64,000 nucleotides of DNA from JAGNKE01 sp964583335 (GTDB taxonomy: Bacteria; Pseudomonadota; Alphaproteobacteria; Micavibrionales; Micavibrionaceae): assembly GCA_964583335.1 (NCBI GenBank), contig CAZOVG010000003.1, forward strand, positions 62,001-126,000. Reading direction: 5' to 3'. The position numbers and the translations under genes are program-made. Positions 1-9,026 of the stretch are shown here, one piece after another; position 1 is the stretch's first letter; each line of letters opens with the position of its first letter. The notes under the pieces were generated by a model. It worked only from the letters and a program-made list of their open reading frames with translations. It had not been told where the DNA came from and did no database searches.

Positions 1-199
1 TCAGAAAAAACCAGATCGGCACGCATAACCGCCCTATAAGACGCCACCAGTCATCATCCGGAAAAAAATGCGCTCCGATATGATCGAATAGCATTGTAAG
101 GACGGCGAAAGTTTTCAGAAAATCATAACTGGTCAGCGCAGACGGAAGGTCTTTGCGAATATTAGGTGCAGACTTTTTATTCTCGGACGCTTCACTCAT
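1..199 (-). CDS. TraX-like integral membrane protein, N-terminal part (runs off window)
   Basis: The reading frame opens with ATG at 199 and stays open to the window edge (66 codons visible). After a polar N-terminus (SEASENKKSAPNIRKDL) come YDFLKTFAV, LFDHIGAHFFPDD and then GRLCVPIWFFL. This resembles the start of the TraX family: an LK-rich first helix, a Met-x-x-Asp-His-Ile-Gly type motif and a second helix beginning with Gly-Arg. TraX acetylates F-pilin in conjugative plasmids, but chromosomal homologues are common and their substrate is unknown. No good ribosome binding site precedes the ATG. It is transcribed away from priA. The call rests on the N-terminus only. Confidence 0.55.
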   Translation of the reverse strand, partial: MSEASENKKSAPNIRKDLPSALTSYDFLKTFAVLTMLFDHIGAHFFPDDDWWRLIGRLCVPIWFFL

Positions 200-250
200 A
201 GAGAGAGAGGATATACAAGCTTGCCCTTGCAATCCAGCCCCGCAGCATAG

Positions 251-2452
251 TTACAAAAAACTCTGCGGGTCGATGTCGGTATAGACGCGGATATTGGCCG
301 GAATTTTATGCGCCGCGAGCCATTCGGCGATGGTTTTCTGGATGTTGAGCGCCCGGTCGGCTCGCACCAGAAGACGGTATCGGTATTTCCCGCGCAACCG
401 CGCCAGCGGGGCCGGAGCGGGGCCGAGCGTCTGGATCTTCTGTCCCTTCTCGTTCATGCCCTGCGGCGCGGTGCGCCCGAGCGCCTTGGCCAGCTCGATC
501 ACCTGCCCCTCCTCGCGCCCCGCCACGATGATCCCCGCCAGCCGGGAAAAGGGCGGCATGTCGGCCTCCTGCCGCTCCATCGCCTCGACGGCCAGAAATT
601 CGTCGCGCTTGCCCTCGGCCAGCGCCTTCATGATCCGGTGCTCGGGCATCCAGCTTTGCAGGATCACGCGCCCTTTTTTCTGTTCGCGCCCCGCACGGCC
701 CGCGACCTGATGCAAAAGCTGATAGGTCCGCTCCGCCGCGCGCAAATCGCCGCCCTGCAAACCGAGATCGGCATCCACCACGCCCACCAGCGTCAACCCC
801 GGAAAATGGTGCCCCTTCGCGATGATCTGCGTGCCGACGACGATATCCACGGAACCGTCGCGGATTTGCGTTAGTTTCTTTTGCAAATCCTCGTTGCTCT
901 CGGTCGTATCGCTGGCCAGCACGATCGTCCGCGCGTCGCGGAACATCTGCGTGACTTCCTCATAAATCCGCTCCACGCCCGGCCCGCACGCGACAAGAGA
1001 GTCCGCCTCCGCGCAGGTCGGGCAGTTTTTCGGAACCGCCGCGTGATAGCCGCAATGATGGCAGTGCAGCCGCCCGCTTTTCTTATGCTCAACCAGCCAC
1101 GCCGTGCAGCGCGGGCATTCGAACCGGTGCCCGCAGGACCGACACAGCGTCAGCGGCGCGTATCCCCTTCTGTTCAAAAACAGCAGGACTTGCTCGCCCT
1201 TCGCCAGAACCTCCTTCATCGCCTGCACCAGCGTGGGCGAAAGGAAATTCCCGCGCTCCGGCTTGTCCGCGCGCAGATCGACAATCTCAATATCCGGCAA
1301 GCTCGCGCCGCCGTAACGGGCGGGCAGGTGCAGAACGCCGTAACGCCCCGTCCCCTCCGGCGCCTCCCATGAATTATGCGCGGTCTCCAGCGACGGTGTG
1401 GCCGAAACCAGAACGACCGGAATTTTCGCCAGATGCGCGCGCACCACCGCCATGTCGCGCGCGTGATAGATGACGCCGTCCTCCTGCTTGTAGGCCGGAT
1501 CGTGCTCCTCATCGACGACGATCAGCCCGAGATCGGCATAGGGCAGGAACAGCGCCGAGCGCGCGCCGACGACAACCCGCGTTTCCCCCTCCGCCACCCC
1601 GCGCCATGCGAGCCGCCGCTGCGAAGGCGTAAGATTGGAATGCCACAGCGCCGGATCGCAGCCGAAGCGCGACCGGAAACGGTCAAGAAACGCATTGGAC
1701 AGCGCGATCTCGGGCAAAAGGATCAGCGCCTGCTTCCCCTGCCGCAACGTTTCTGCCACCGACTCGAAATAGGTTTCGGTCTTGCCCGCGCCCGTCACGC
1801 CATCCAGCAACGTCGCCTTGAACGCGCCCGCGCCGACCTGAGATTTCAAGACGTCCGCTGCCGCCCTCTGCGCCTCTGACAGCGCCGGACCCGGCCGATC
1901 CAGACCCGGATGCGTGCAGGGATAGGGCCGCAGCAATTCAACTTCGGCCAGAAGTTTTTTCTCCGAAAGCCCCTTCACGACCCCCGCCGAACACCCGGTC
2001 ATGGATTCAATCTCCGCCGCGCGGCGCACCTGCCCGTCCTGCATCAGCGCTAAAACTTTCTGCCGCGCCTCGCTCAGCCCCTTCGCGGTCGGGTCGGCCC
2101 CGTCCGCGATCCGGTACCCCGTCGCAGGCTTGGGCGGCGTGAACGCCCCCGACGCGCTGAGCGTCATCTTGAGAACCGAGCCTTTGGGCGAAAGCGTATA
2201 GGCGGAAACCCAGTCGATGAAATCGCGGTGCACAGACGGCAGCGGCGCAAGCGGCAGACGTTCGATCACGGCTTTAAGTTTCTCCGGCACAACGTCGCCC
2301 GACCCCGCGCCCCAGACCACACCCGTGATCTCCCGGTTACCCAGCGGCACGGTGACGTAATCGCCCGGCGCGAGCCGCAGGTTCGCAGGAACAAGATAGT
2401 CGTAGGCCTTGTCAACGGGATAGGGAACTAGAACGGAGACGGTCCGGCTCAT
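251..2452 (-). CDS. priA: Primosomal protein N' (replication restart helicase PriA)
   Basis: A 733-aa superfamily 2 DNA helicase that reloads the replisome at stalled forks. The N-terminal 3'-DNA-binding domain begins SVLVPYPVDKAYDYLVP. Walker A is GVTGAGKTE (around residue 218), the DEEHD box is near residue 310, and paired zinc-binding cysteines (CRSCGHRFECPRC, then CHHCG and CPTC) lie around 440-480. Helicase motifs GTQIIAKGHHFPG and HQVAGRAGR follow. The length is typical. The start ATG overlaps the stop of the upstream flavoprotein gene by four bases (ATGA), so the two are probably translationally coupled. All key residues are visible, so the call is firm. Confidence 0.97.
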   Translation of the reverse strand: MSRTVSVLVPYPVDKAYDYLVPANLRLAPGDYVTVPLGNREITGVVWGAGSGDVVPEKLKAVIERLPLAPLPSVHRDFIDWVSAYTLSPKGSVLKMTLSASGAFTPPKPATGYRIADGADPTAKGLSEARQKVLALMQDGQVRRAAEIESMTGCSAGVVKGLSEKKLLAEVELLRPYPCTHPGLDRPGPALSEAQRAAADVLKSQVGAGAFKATLLDGVTGAGKTETYFESVAETLRQGKQALILLPEIALSNAFLDRFRSRFGCDPALWHSNLTPSQRRLAWRGVAEGETRVVVGARSALFLPYADLGLIVVDEEHDPAYKQEDGVIYHARDMAVVRAHLAKIPVVLVSATPSLETAHNSWEAPEGTGRYGVLHLPARYGGASLPDIEIVDLRADKPERGNFLSPTLVQAMKEVLAKGEQVLLFLNRRGYAPLTLCRSCGHRFECPRCTAWLVEHKKSGRLHCHHCGYHAAVPKNCPTCAEADSLVACGPGVERIYEEVTQMFRDARTIVLASDTTESNEDLQKKLTQIRDGSVDIVVGTQIIAKGHHFPGLTLVGVVDADLGLQGGDLRAAERTYQLLHQVAGRAGREQKKGRVILQSWMPEHRIMKALAEGKRDEFLAVEAMERQEADMPPFSRLAGIIVAGREEGQVIELAKALGRTAPQGMNEKGQKIQTLGPAPAPLARLRGKYRYRLLVRADRALNIQKTIAEWLAAHKIPANIRVYTDIDPQSFL

Positions 2453-3411
2453 GCCGCCCGCCCGGCCTTTCCGGCCTTGCCGAGCGCGAGGTCGCGGGCC
2501 TCAAACGCGCAGCCCCACGCGACCGTATAGCCCGCGCCGCCCTGCCCGTAATTATGGATGACGGGCACCGCGCAGCTTTGCTCGTCCCGCTCCACGCGCA
2601 CCTCGGGCCGCATCGGCCGCAGACCGACGCGCACGCTCAGAACCTCGGGATTTTGAAGGCGCGGATCAAGCGTCGCCGCCCAGTCGAGGATTTGCTTCGT
2701 GAGCGCGTCATCGGGCGTCAGATCCCACGCGCCCACGTCCGCCGACCCGCCGATCAGGATTTCCTCGTAACGCGGATAAAAATAATTGCGCCCCTCGAAC
2801 GTCGCGAAGTGAAAGTTGATGCCGGGGTTTTTGATGATGACGACCTGCCCGCGCATCGGATAAACCTGCGCATCATTCACGAAATGCCGCGCATTGATAC
2901 CCGTCGCATTAACGATCAAATCGAAATCCTTCTCCAGCTCTCTGAGATTTTTAATCTCGCGCATCGTGAAAATCCCGCCACCGGACTCGAATTTTTTGCG
3001 CAGAAACGGATAATACCGCCCGACATGCATCACCAGCAGCCGCGCCACCATCCCCTTTTTATAATCCTGCGGACATTCCGCCTCGCTCAGCACCCGCGCG
3101 TCGCGCAGCCGCATGAAAAATTCGGGGATCTCAAGATCGGGGTCATAGGTGCACTTCGTCCAGTTCGCCCAGAAGATTCCGGCCTCCGGCTCGTCGATCA
3201 TGGAAAGCAGAACGGCATCGTTCTGGTGGTACCAGTCCTGCGTGCGCGGGCTATCCTCCACGCCGTAGGGATAGGAAATCGCCCCCGCCGCATAGGAGGT
3301 CATCTTTTCAAACGGATCGCGCGAGAAAATCTCGACCGTGCATCCCGCCTCCTGCATGGCCAAAGCCGTGGTCAGCCCCGTAATTCCGCCCCCGATCACT
3401 GCAATTTTCAT
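2449..3411 (-). CDS. FAD-dependent D-amino-acid oxidase family protein
   Basis: A 320-aa flavoprotein. The start was set at the ATG giving MKIAVIGGGITGLTTA, a classical N-terminal dinucleotide-binding GxGxxG fold. A longer in-frame extension to 3495 lacks homology character, and an AAGGG lies about 10 nt before the chosen ATG. The C-terminal half has DAO family signatures: RVGLRPMRPEVRVERD and HNYGQGGAGYTVAWG (the usual motif is HNYGHGG). D-amino-acid oxidases deaminate D-amino acids to 2-oxo acids with release of H2O2; a bacterial role in D-amino-acid catabolism or wall turnover is plausible. Other glycine-oxidase-like DAO members cannot be excluded. The gene is coupled to priA by an ATGA overlap. 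Confidence 0.85.
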   Translation of the reverse strand: MKIAVIGGGITGLTTALAMQEAGCTVEIFSRDPFEKMTSYAAGAISYPYGVEDSPRTQDWYHQNDAVLLSMIDEPEAGIFWANWTKCTYDPDLEIPEFFMRLRDARVLSEAECPQDYKKGMVARLLVMHVGRYYPFLRKKFESGGGIFTMREIKNLRELEKDFDLIVNATGINARHFVNDAQVYPMRGQVVIIKNPGINFHFATFEGRNYFYPRYEEILIGGSADVGAWDLTPDDALTKQILDWAATLDPRLQNPEVLSVRVGLRPMRPEVRVERDEQSCAVPVIHNYGQGGAGYTVAWGCAFEARDLALGKAGKAGRAA

Positions 3412-3507
3412 AAGTTTATTGCCCTTTTTTCTCTCTAACTCTAAAATAAGATCAACCGGACGGGCCGGATTGATAAATGTCACTTTTAAGGTCATACCAG
3501 AGCCAGC

Positions 3508-4491
3508 ATGATACGCGATCGCTTTCTGGACATAAAGGGCGGATTGAAGGGCCTATTCGACCGCTGGCGCGGCAAGGAACAGCCTCTGGAAGCCGGCCCG
3601 CGCTCTTACGAGGTGGACCGCCGCGACCTGACCGCCTTCGTGACCGGGGAATCCCTCGAACACTGGAACAAGAAGATCAGCCTCAACGTGCTGGCCACGC
3701 GCTGGGAGATGTGTGCGGAGACGCTGCAACCCGGCCTTAATCTTCTGGGCCAGCGCGAACACCGCGAGGAGGCCGTGAACGCCGTCCGCGCGATCAGGCA
3801 GATCGCCCGCCATATCCGCGAGGCCGATGAGTTTGCCCCGAAATTTCTCGTCTCGGTCGAAAATATCGACGCTCTGGCCGAAAGCCGCAACGCGCTGAAC
3901 GTCCTCAAGCTGCGGGCGCACGCCCACAAGTCCCAGCCGGAGAAGCCGAACGCCCCCGGCAACATCGACGCGCTCTATTACAAGGCCGCGCCGCTCTTCG
4001 CCCCGTATGGCCGCCCTTACACGCGGCCCGACAAGCTGGTCATGATTCCCCGCGCGACTCTTGAAGGCATCGTCGATCCGGTTATCGACGCGCTGCATAT
4101 CAACCGCGCGAGCCGCAACCCGCACGGACAGGCTTGGGAAAAGCTCGGCCTGCTCATGACCGAAAACGACGCCTATCCCTTCAAGCCCGAGGATTACAGC
4201 GGCCCCTTCATGGTCAGGACGCACCTCTATGCGCTAGGCCTATCGCTCAGCCGCGCAGGCAAGGAGGAGAACGTCGTCGTCCCCGCCGAAACCCTTAGCG
4301 GCCTTGAATACACGATGCACCACATGCCGCACACGATCCAGAATATGGGCCAGTACGGCAGCCGCCCCGGAAAGGCCGCTCAGGACGCGCAAACCTTACA
4401 AACCGTCTATCAGGGCATCCGCCAAAACCTCGCCCCTTGGTTCGCCCATCCCGGCCAGCATCCGGGCAACGATTACGCTTTCGGAGAATGA
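3508..4491 (+). CDS. Unknown protein, first member of a tandem paralogue pair
   Basis: A 327-aa soluble protein with no signal peptide or membrane segment, not recognised. Residues 33-140 (from YEVDRRDLTAFVTGE) resemble the next gene's product (SVDRKDLTLCVIDEF): both carry a VDRxDLT element, an RW motif after about 30 residues, and a helical stretch with AVNAVRAIRQIARHIREADEF versus AVKTVEHAIRSAGTF. The region after residue 150 has no counterpart in the neighbour. The gene lies divergent to the DAO gene with about 100 nt between them, and its stop is two bases before the next ATG, so the pair is likely one transcript. The function is not inferable. Confidence 0.75.
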   Translation: MIRDRFLDIKGGLKGLFDRWRGKEQPLEAGPRSYEVDRRDLTAFVTGESLEHWNKKISLNVLATRWEMCAETLQPGLNLLGQREHREEAVNAVRAIRQIARHIREADEFAPKFLVSVENIDALAESRNALNVLKLRAHAHKSQPEKPNAPGNIDALYYKAAPLFAPYGRPYTRPDKLVMIPRATLEGIVDPVIDALHINRASRNPHGQAWEKLGLLMTENDAYPFKPEDYSGPFMVRTHLYALGLSLSRAGKEENVVVPAETLSGLEYTMHHMPHTIQNMGQYGSRPGKAAQDAQTLQTVYQGIRQNLAPWFAHPGQHPGNDYAFGE

Positions 4492-4493
4492 CG

Positions 4494-5099
4494 ATGGATT
4501 TCGGAAAAACGATCAAAGACGCCTTCGCCAGACTTTTGGGAACCTCAGAACCCCCGGCCCCCGCCGCCCCGGTGATGACCTCGGTTGACCGCAAGGATCT
4601 GACGCTCTGCGTGATCGACGAATTCGACACCAAGAAACGCTCGAACGAATTTATCGCGGGCCGCTGGGCGGAGATCGCGAGCGCGCTGGAGGAAGGCTTC
4701 AGCGTCGCACGGCCGATGAACGATTTGGAAACCGAACTGGTCGGCGCGGTCAAAACCGTGGAACACGCCATCCGCAGCGCCGGAACCTTCGACGCCAGAA
4801 TCACGGTGCCGCAAGCGACGGTCGAAACGCTGGTGCAAAAAGGCGCGCTGGCCTACAACGCCAAGAACGCCATCATGGCCCGCGTGGGCGAACTGCCCGT
4901 CGCACTGGACCGTGTGGAGCCGCCCGTTCTCGACGCCTCGCAGGAGACCCTGCGCTTCAAATTCCCGAAAAACGAGGATCAGGAACGGCTTCTCCAGCGT
5001 CACGACCGCCTGGCCATGTTCGCGCTCAAATCCCGCGAGGCGCTGAGCCGCTATAGCGCGGACGCGCCCTCCGGCCCGCGCCCGGACGCGGAAGCCTGA
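4494..5099 (+). CDS. Unknown protein, second member of a tandem paralogue pair
   Basis: A 201-aa protein, paralogous to the N-terminal part of the preceding gene's product. The start was chosen at ATG 4494, with GGAG eight bases upstream inside the previous gene's end; an upstream in-frame GTG at 4437 would overlap that gene by 55 nt without support. The VDRKDLT element lies near residue 36, then FIAGRWAEI and a helical region ending VGAVKTVEHAIRSAGTF. The C-terminus is charged and Pro/Ala-rich. There is no export signal. It is likely a cytoplasmic partner or diverged copy of its neighbour. Confidence 0.75.
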   Translation: MDFGKTIKDAFARLLGTSEPPAPAAPVMTSVDRKDLTLCVIDEFDTKKRSNEFIAGRWAEIASALEEGFSVARPMNDLETELVGAVKTVEHAIRSAGTFDARITVPQATVETLVQKGALAYNAKNAIMARVGELPVALDRVEPPVLDASQETLRFKFPKNEDQERLLQRHDRLAMFALKSREALSRYSADAPSGPRPDAEA

Positions 5100-5176
5100 A
5101 AACTACCGCTTGAAAACCGCCCCCGATCCGCTTACCAATAAGCAGGTTCATAAAAGCGTTGAGGGAGAGCTGGCGC

Positions 5177-5833
5177 ATGAAATTTTTCGTCGATACCGCA
5201 GATATTAACGACATTAAAGATTTGGCCTCGACCGGTCTTCTGGACGGCGTGACCACCAACCCCTCCCTGATCGCCAAATCGGGCAAGAAATTCATCCCCC
5301 TCATCGAGGAAATCTGCGAAATCGTCTCCGGCCCGGTCAGCGCCGAAGTCGCCGCCACCGATTACGAAACCATGCGCAAGGAGGCCGAAGTCCTGCGCAA
5401 GATCGCAACCAACATTGCGGTCAAGGTGCCCCTGACCCCCGCCGGTTTGAAAGTGTGTAAGGAACTCAGCGACGGCGGCACGATGGTCAACGTCACGCTC
5501 TGCTTCTCCGCCGCGCAGGCGATCTTGGCCGCGAAAGCCGGGGCGACCTATATCTCCCCCTTCGTCGGACGTCTGGACGATATCGGCGCGACGGGCCTCG
5601 ACCTGATCGCGGAAATTTGCACGATCTATAACAACTACCCCGATTTCCACACGCAGGTTCTGGTGGCCTCAGTGCGCAACCCGCTGCATATCACCGAAAG
5701 CGCGAAGATGGGCGCGGATGTCTGCACCTGCCCGCCCGCCGTGATCCGGCAGCTTTACAACCACCCGCTCACCGACAAGGGCCTCGCCGCTTTTGTCGAG
5801 GACTGGAAGAAGACGGGGCAGAGTATTCTTTAA
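5177..5833 (+). CDS. fsa: Transaldolase / fructose-6-phosphate aldolase (TalC/MipB family)
   Basis: A 218-aa class I aldolase of the short transaldolase family, catalysing reversible cleavage or transfer of a dihydroxyacetone unit in sugar-phosphate metabolism. The N-terminus MKFFVDTADINDIKDL, the GVTTNPSLIAKSG motif and the Schiff-base lysine in AVKVPLTPAG (Lys83) are all present. ISPFVGRLDDIG and a VLVASVRNP segment complete the barrel. The start ATG at 5177 follows a GAGGGAGAG ribosome binding site; the longer frame from 5159 is not supported. The length matches the 215-220 aa norm. Whether it acts as transaldolase or F6P aldolase cannot be told from sequence. It sits between priA and DUF484-xerC, a common alphaproteobacterial arrangement. 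Confidence 0.93.
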   Translation: MKFFVDTADINDIKDLASTGLLDGVTTNPSLIAKSGKKFIPLIEEICEIVSGPVSAEVAATDYETMRKEAEVLRKIATNIAVKVPLTPAGLKVCKELSDGGTMVNVTLCFSAAQAILAAKAGATYISPFVGRLDDIGATGLDLIAEICTIYNNYPDFHTQVLVASVRNPLHITESAKMGADVCTCPPAVIRQLYNHPLTDKGLAAFVEDWKKTGQSIL

Positions 5834-5842
5834 AAATAAACC

Positions 5843-6505
5843 TTACTGAGGAGGAGACACACCACCTATTGCTTTTTTGGGTGGTGGGCTTATATCCTTG
5901 CAGGAATCCGGCTTTGTACCGTCAAAGCATATTAGTCTGGTCATTCTCTCTTTAAGCTGCCGAATAAAAAGCTCCCGGATCTGTTGCCTAAAATCAGATT
6001 GATCTTCTTTAACAACAAAAAGTAATGGCTTGCTATTGACAATACTCGGGTCAATTTTGGACGCTACCCAGAAGTCTCGCAGATCAATTTTAGAGAATGT
6101 TATATTCAAGACCCCAAAATCCTTACCTTCAGAAATAGACAAGTCTTTTGCTCTATATACAGCTAAAACACCTTTGACAGCCAAAATAGAAGTTTTGGCC
6201 TTTTCATCTGCATCTTTATCTATCGAAAGCTCTTGATACTCGACCCTAGGCACAATCCGCATATCTATTTTATCCGCAAATTCAGTTTTTATAACCTCAG
6301 CAAAAATTTTATTAATTTCATCTGAATTAATCGGAAAGCCTTGACCTTCTTGATCGACTAAAACGGTCAACCCATCCACAGTAATAGCCTCAGTTCCTCT
6401 AGCAAAAAATGTAAACTCTTGATCTCCGCTAGCATAAGCAAGCCGAGAAAATAAACTCACGGACAATAAAAATAAACTCATAATTGATATAAGAATTTTT
6501 TTCAT
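5843..6505 (-). CDS. Exported protein of unknown function, AT-rich
   Basis: A 220-aa protein with a clear Sec signal peptide (MKKILISIMSLFLLSVSLFS..LAYAS, cleavage near residue 26). The mature part is polar, with alternating hydrophobic beta-like segments, and contains no recognised motif. A C-terminal CFDGTKPDSC pair could form a disulfide. Base composition is clearly lower in GC than fsa or DUF484 on either side, suggesting late acquisition or relaxed selection. It is convergent with fsa (9 nt between stops). Confidence 0.7.
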   Translation of the reverse strand: MKKILISIMSLFLLSVSLFSRLAYASGDQEFTFFARGTEAITVDGLTVLVDQEGQGFPINSDEINKIFAEVIKTEFADKIDMRIVPRVEYQELSIDKDADEKAKTSILAVKGVLAVYRAKDLSISEGKDFGVLNITFSKIDLRDFWVASKIDPSIVNSKPLLFVVKEDQSDFRQQIRELFIRQLKERMTRLICFDGTKPDSCKDISPPPKKAIGGVSPPQ

Positions 6506-6600
6506 AAAAAATTTCCGGGATTGAACCTCTTATCATGATACAAGACAAAGACTACCAGCCGACCATAAGGCGGGGCTAAGAAATTTTCTAACAATTTGAA

Positions 6601-6888
6601 TTAATGCACACTCCCACCCGCCGTATCCGACAGGCGCGAGAGTTCCGAATCCGTATACCGCACCCCTGCCCCCTCCAGCGCCGCCAGAAGATTCAGCATC
6701 CGCACCGAGCGCGGCTGCGCGAAATTCTCGTCCTCGAATTTATGGAGATCGTCCACATCGCGCTCGGCCTCGTGTTTGAGCTGCGCGTTGCGCCATTGGA
6801 TGAGCAGGATCATCTCGGGACCCCGCCCTTCTTTAATTGCCCGTTTTAAAAGCTCTCGTTTTAAGTCCTTGGAGGACCGTCTACTCAT
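6601..6888 (-). CDS. Small unknown protein
   Basis: A 95-aa hydrophilic protein. The start was set at ATG 6888 (MSRRSSKDLKRELLKRA), with an AAGGAG about 12 nt and a GGAG immediately upstream; a longer frame to 7158 would overlap the divergent DUF484 gene and has poor coding character. It has a basic N-terminus (RRSSKDLKRELLKRAIK), an acidic middle (ERDVDDLHKFEDENF), and a helical C-terminus containing LLAALEGAGVRY. There is no signal peptide. The family is not recognised. Confidence 0.6.
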   Translation of the reverse strand: MSRRSSKDLKRELLKRAIKEGRGPEMILLIQWRNAQLKHEAERDVDDLHKFEDENFAQPRSVRMLNLLAALEGAGVRYTDSELSRLSDTAGGSVH

Positions 6889-7012
6889 TCTCCGTAACAA
6901 CTCCTTCCCATAACCATTGTACCGGAACATTGCGGAAAATGGAAAAAATACTTTTGTGCGCATCCCCGCAAAACCCCTGTCACAAAGGGTTACCGTATGG
7001 TACGATGAGGGG

Positions 7013-7717
7013 ATGAAAGATAAGAAAACAGCCCTCATGACCCCTCCGACCCTCACGGGAGACGATGTTCTTAAATTCCTGAAGGACAACCCCGACTTCC
7101 TGCAAAAGAACCCGCAGGCGTGCGATCTTTTGATTCCCCCGGCACAGGTCAGCGGCAAGGGCCTCGCCGACTTCCAGACCTATATGATCGAGCGCCTCAA
7201 GGCCGACAAGCAGGAATTCGAAAAGAGCACGCGCGAGATCATTGAGAACGCGCGCTCCAACATGAACAACCAACAGCGGATTCACAAATCCGTGCTGTGT
7301 GTGTTGGAATCGACCAGCTTTGAAGATTTCATCCAGACCATCACGATGGATATCTCCGCGATCCTCGACGTGGATATCTCCGTACTGGTCGTGGAAAGCA
7401 GCGCCCGCGAAATTCCCCACGTCGCCCAGAGCGGCATCCGCATCGTGCCCGAGGGCACCATCGACCGCTGGATGACCGGGAAAAACGTCCTGCTTCAGGA
7501 AGACATCTCCGGCATCGAGGCCATCTACGGCGGCGGCGCGGCGCTCGTGCGTTCGCAGATTTTGCTGCGCGTGGATATCTCCATGGACACCCCGCCCGCC
7601 ATCATCGCCTTCGGCAGCCGCGACGCGCACATGTTCCAGGAAGGCCAGGCCACCGACCAGATTCTCTTCCTCGCCCGCGTCATCGAGCGGTGCTTCCGCA
7701 TATGGCTGAACATCTGA
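7013..7717 (+). CDS. DUF484 family protein
   Basis: A 234-aa GAF-like cytoplasmic protein of the DUF484 family. Typical features are the opening DDVLKFLKDNPDFLQKNP, the DFQTYMIERLKADK helix, a coiled linker, then a GAF-like domain (FIQTITMDISAILDVDISVLVVES). It precedes xerC, as DUF484 genes usually do, and its end overlaps the xerC start by 16 nt. The start ATG 7013 is preferred to the upstream in-frame start at 6917, because MKDKKTALMTPP leads straight into the conserved domain. The molecular role of DUF484 is not established; the conserved link with xerC suggests a chromosome-related task. Confidence 0.88.
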   Translation: MKDKKTALMTPPTLTGDDVLKFLKDNPDFLQKNPQACDLLIPPAQVSGKGLADFQTYMIERLKADKQEFEKSTREIIENARSNMNNQQRIHKSVLCVLESTSFEDFIQTITMDISAILDVDISVLVVESSAREIPHVAQSGIRIVPEGTIDRWMTGKNVLLQEDISGIEAIYGGGAALVRSQILLRVDISMDTPPAIIAFGSRDAHMFQEGQATDQILFLARVIERCFRIWLNI

Positions 7718-8688
7718 ACGCAAACACAACGATCAAGGAAAACCGCGCCCCCGTGAAACCCGCCATCCTCGCCCTGTGCGCGGATGATCTGGCAAGAGCG
7801 CTGGACGATTGGGGCCGCTGGCTCCGCGTGGAAAAAAACCTCTCGCGCCACACCCTGCGCGCCTATGGCGGCGACGTATCGCATTTCATAAGCTTTCTTT
7901 TCGATCACAAGGGCAAGAAGCCGGGCCTCAACGACCTCTCCGAAGTCTCCCTGCGCGATTTCCGCTCATGGATGGCCCGCAAGGCGATGGACGGCGCCTC
8001 GAACGCCAGCCGCGCCCGCTCGCTCTCGGGAATCAAGAATCTGCTCTCGTGGCTGGACAAACAGGGCATCATGCACAACGCCGCCATAAAAACCGTCCGC
8101 ACCCCCAAGATCGCGCATAAATTGCCGCGCCCGCTGCATGAAAAGCAGGCCCGCGAGGTCATCGAGAACGCGGGCATCGCAGAGAAAAAGGACTGGATCG
8201 GCGCGCGCAACATGGCGCTCTTCACCCTGCTTTACGGCTGCGGCCTGCGGATCGACGAGGCGCTCTCGCTCAATATCGGCGACCTGCCGCGCGATGGTGT
8301 ACTGCGCGTCGTGGGTAAGGGCCGCAAGGAACGCATGGTCCCCGTCCTGCCCATCGTCGAGAAAAGCCTGAACGAGGCCGTCGCCCAAACCCCGTTCCCG
8401 GCGGAAAAAACGGCGCCGATATTCCGGGGAACGCGCGGCGGCCGCCTCAATCAGGGCGTCGCGCAAAAGGCGATGCGCGAAATCCGCGTCATGCTCGGAC
8501 TGCCTGACAACGCCACGCCGCACGCCCTGCGCCACAGCTTCGCCACGCACCTGCTCCAGAACGGCGCGAATTTAAGGGAAATACAGGAATTGCTGGGCCA
8601 CGCCTCGCTGAGCACGACCCAGCGCTATACGGAGATTAACGCCGAGGAATTGCTGAAAATCTACAAGGCCGCGCACCCGCGCGCCTGA
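7702..8688 (+). CDS. xerC: Tyrosine recombinase XerC
   Basis: A 328-aa site-specific recombinase that, with XerD, resolves chromosome dimers at dif. The N-terminal SAM-like core-binding domain contains WLRVEKNLSRHTLRAYGGD and FRSWMARKA. The catalytic domain shows the first Arg in YGCGLRIDEAL, the Lys in VVGKGRKERMVP, the HALRHSFATHLL box (His-x-x-Arg), the second His in LLGHASLSTTQRYT and its nucleophilic Tyr. The start ATG 7702 is favoured; a GTG at 7690 is an alternative. Its strong gene-neighbour link with DUF484 supports XerC over XerD or a phage integrase. Confidence 0.95.
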   Translation: MAEHLNANTTIKENRAPVKPAILALCADDLARALDDWGRWLRVEKNLSRHTLRAYGGDVSHFISFLFDHKGKKPGLNDLSEVSLRDFRSWMARKAMDGASNASRARSLSGIKNLLSWLDKQGIMHNAAIKTVRTPKIAHKLPRPLHEKQAREVIENAGIAEKKDWIGARNMALFTLLYGCGLRIDEALSLNIGDLPRDGVLRVVGKGRKERMVPVLPIVEKSLNEAVAQTPFPAEKTAPIFRGTRGGRLNQGVAQKAMREIRVMLGLPDNATPHALRHSFATHLLQNGANLREIQELLGHASLSTTQRYTEINAEELLKIYKAAHPRA

Positions 8689-8690
8689 CC

Positions 8691-9023
8691 TTAAAGGGTC
8701 ATGTCGAACCCGGTCTCGAAATCCTGCCCGCGCCCGGCGCCGGAGCCTTGCTTCGCAGGCTGGCCGAAATCACGCCCGCCGGGACGGAAGGAATCGTATT
8801 TATCCTCGTCCCCGGTGCGTACGCCCGTTCCCGCCGTGCCCGTCACAAGCTCGACATCGCTGAGGCCGCCCTGATGGACGACCGGCGCGGGAGGCACAGG
8901 AGCAACGGGGGCGGCCGTGATTGTCTGGCCGCCGTCCGCCGCAGGTTTATCGGACGAACGTCCGGCAAGCGCGTCTCCGGCTTGCTCGGCGCTCTTTTTG
9001 AACCAGTCGCCAAAATCGCGCAT
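8691..9023 (-). CDS. Small unknown protein with Pro/Ala-rich linker
   Basis: A 110-aa protein of low complexity: an amphipathic start (MRDFGDWFKKSAEQAGDALA), a Pro/Val/Ala linker (APVAPVPPAPVV), then a Gly/Asp-rich tail ending GQDFETGFDMTL. It has no signal peptide or membrane segment. It lies three bases after the preceding minus-strand gene (9027-9284), so the two are probably co-transcribed. It converges on xerC with only two bases between stops. Coding status is supported by the tight packing and reading-frame length only; no function can be assigned. Confidence 0.55.
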   Translation of the reverse strand: MRDFGDWFKKSAEQAGDALAGRSSDKPAADGGQTITAAPVAPVPPAPVVHQGGLSDVELVTGTAGTGVRTGDEDKYDSFRPGGRDFGQPAKQGSGAGRGQDFETGFDMTL

Positions 9024-9026
9024 GGC

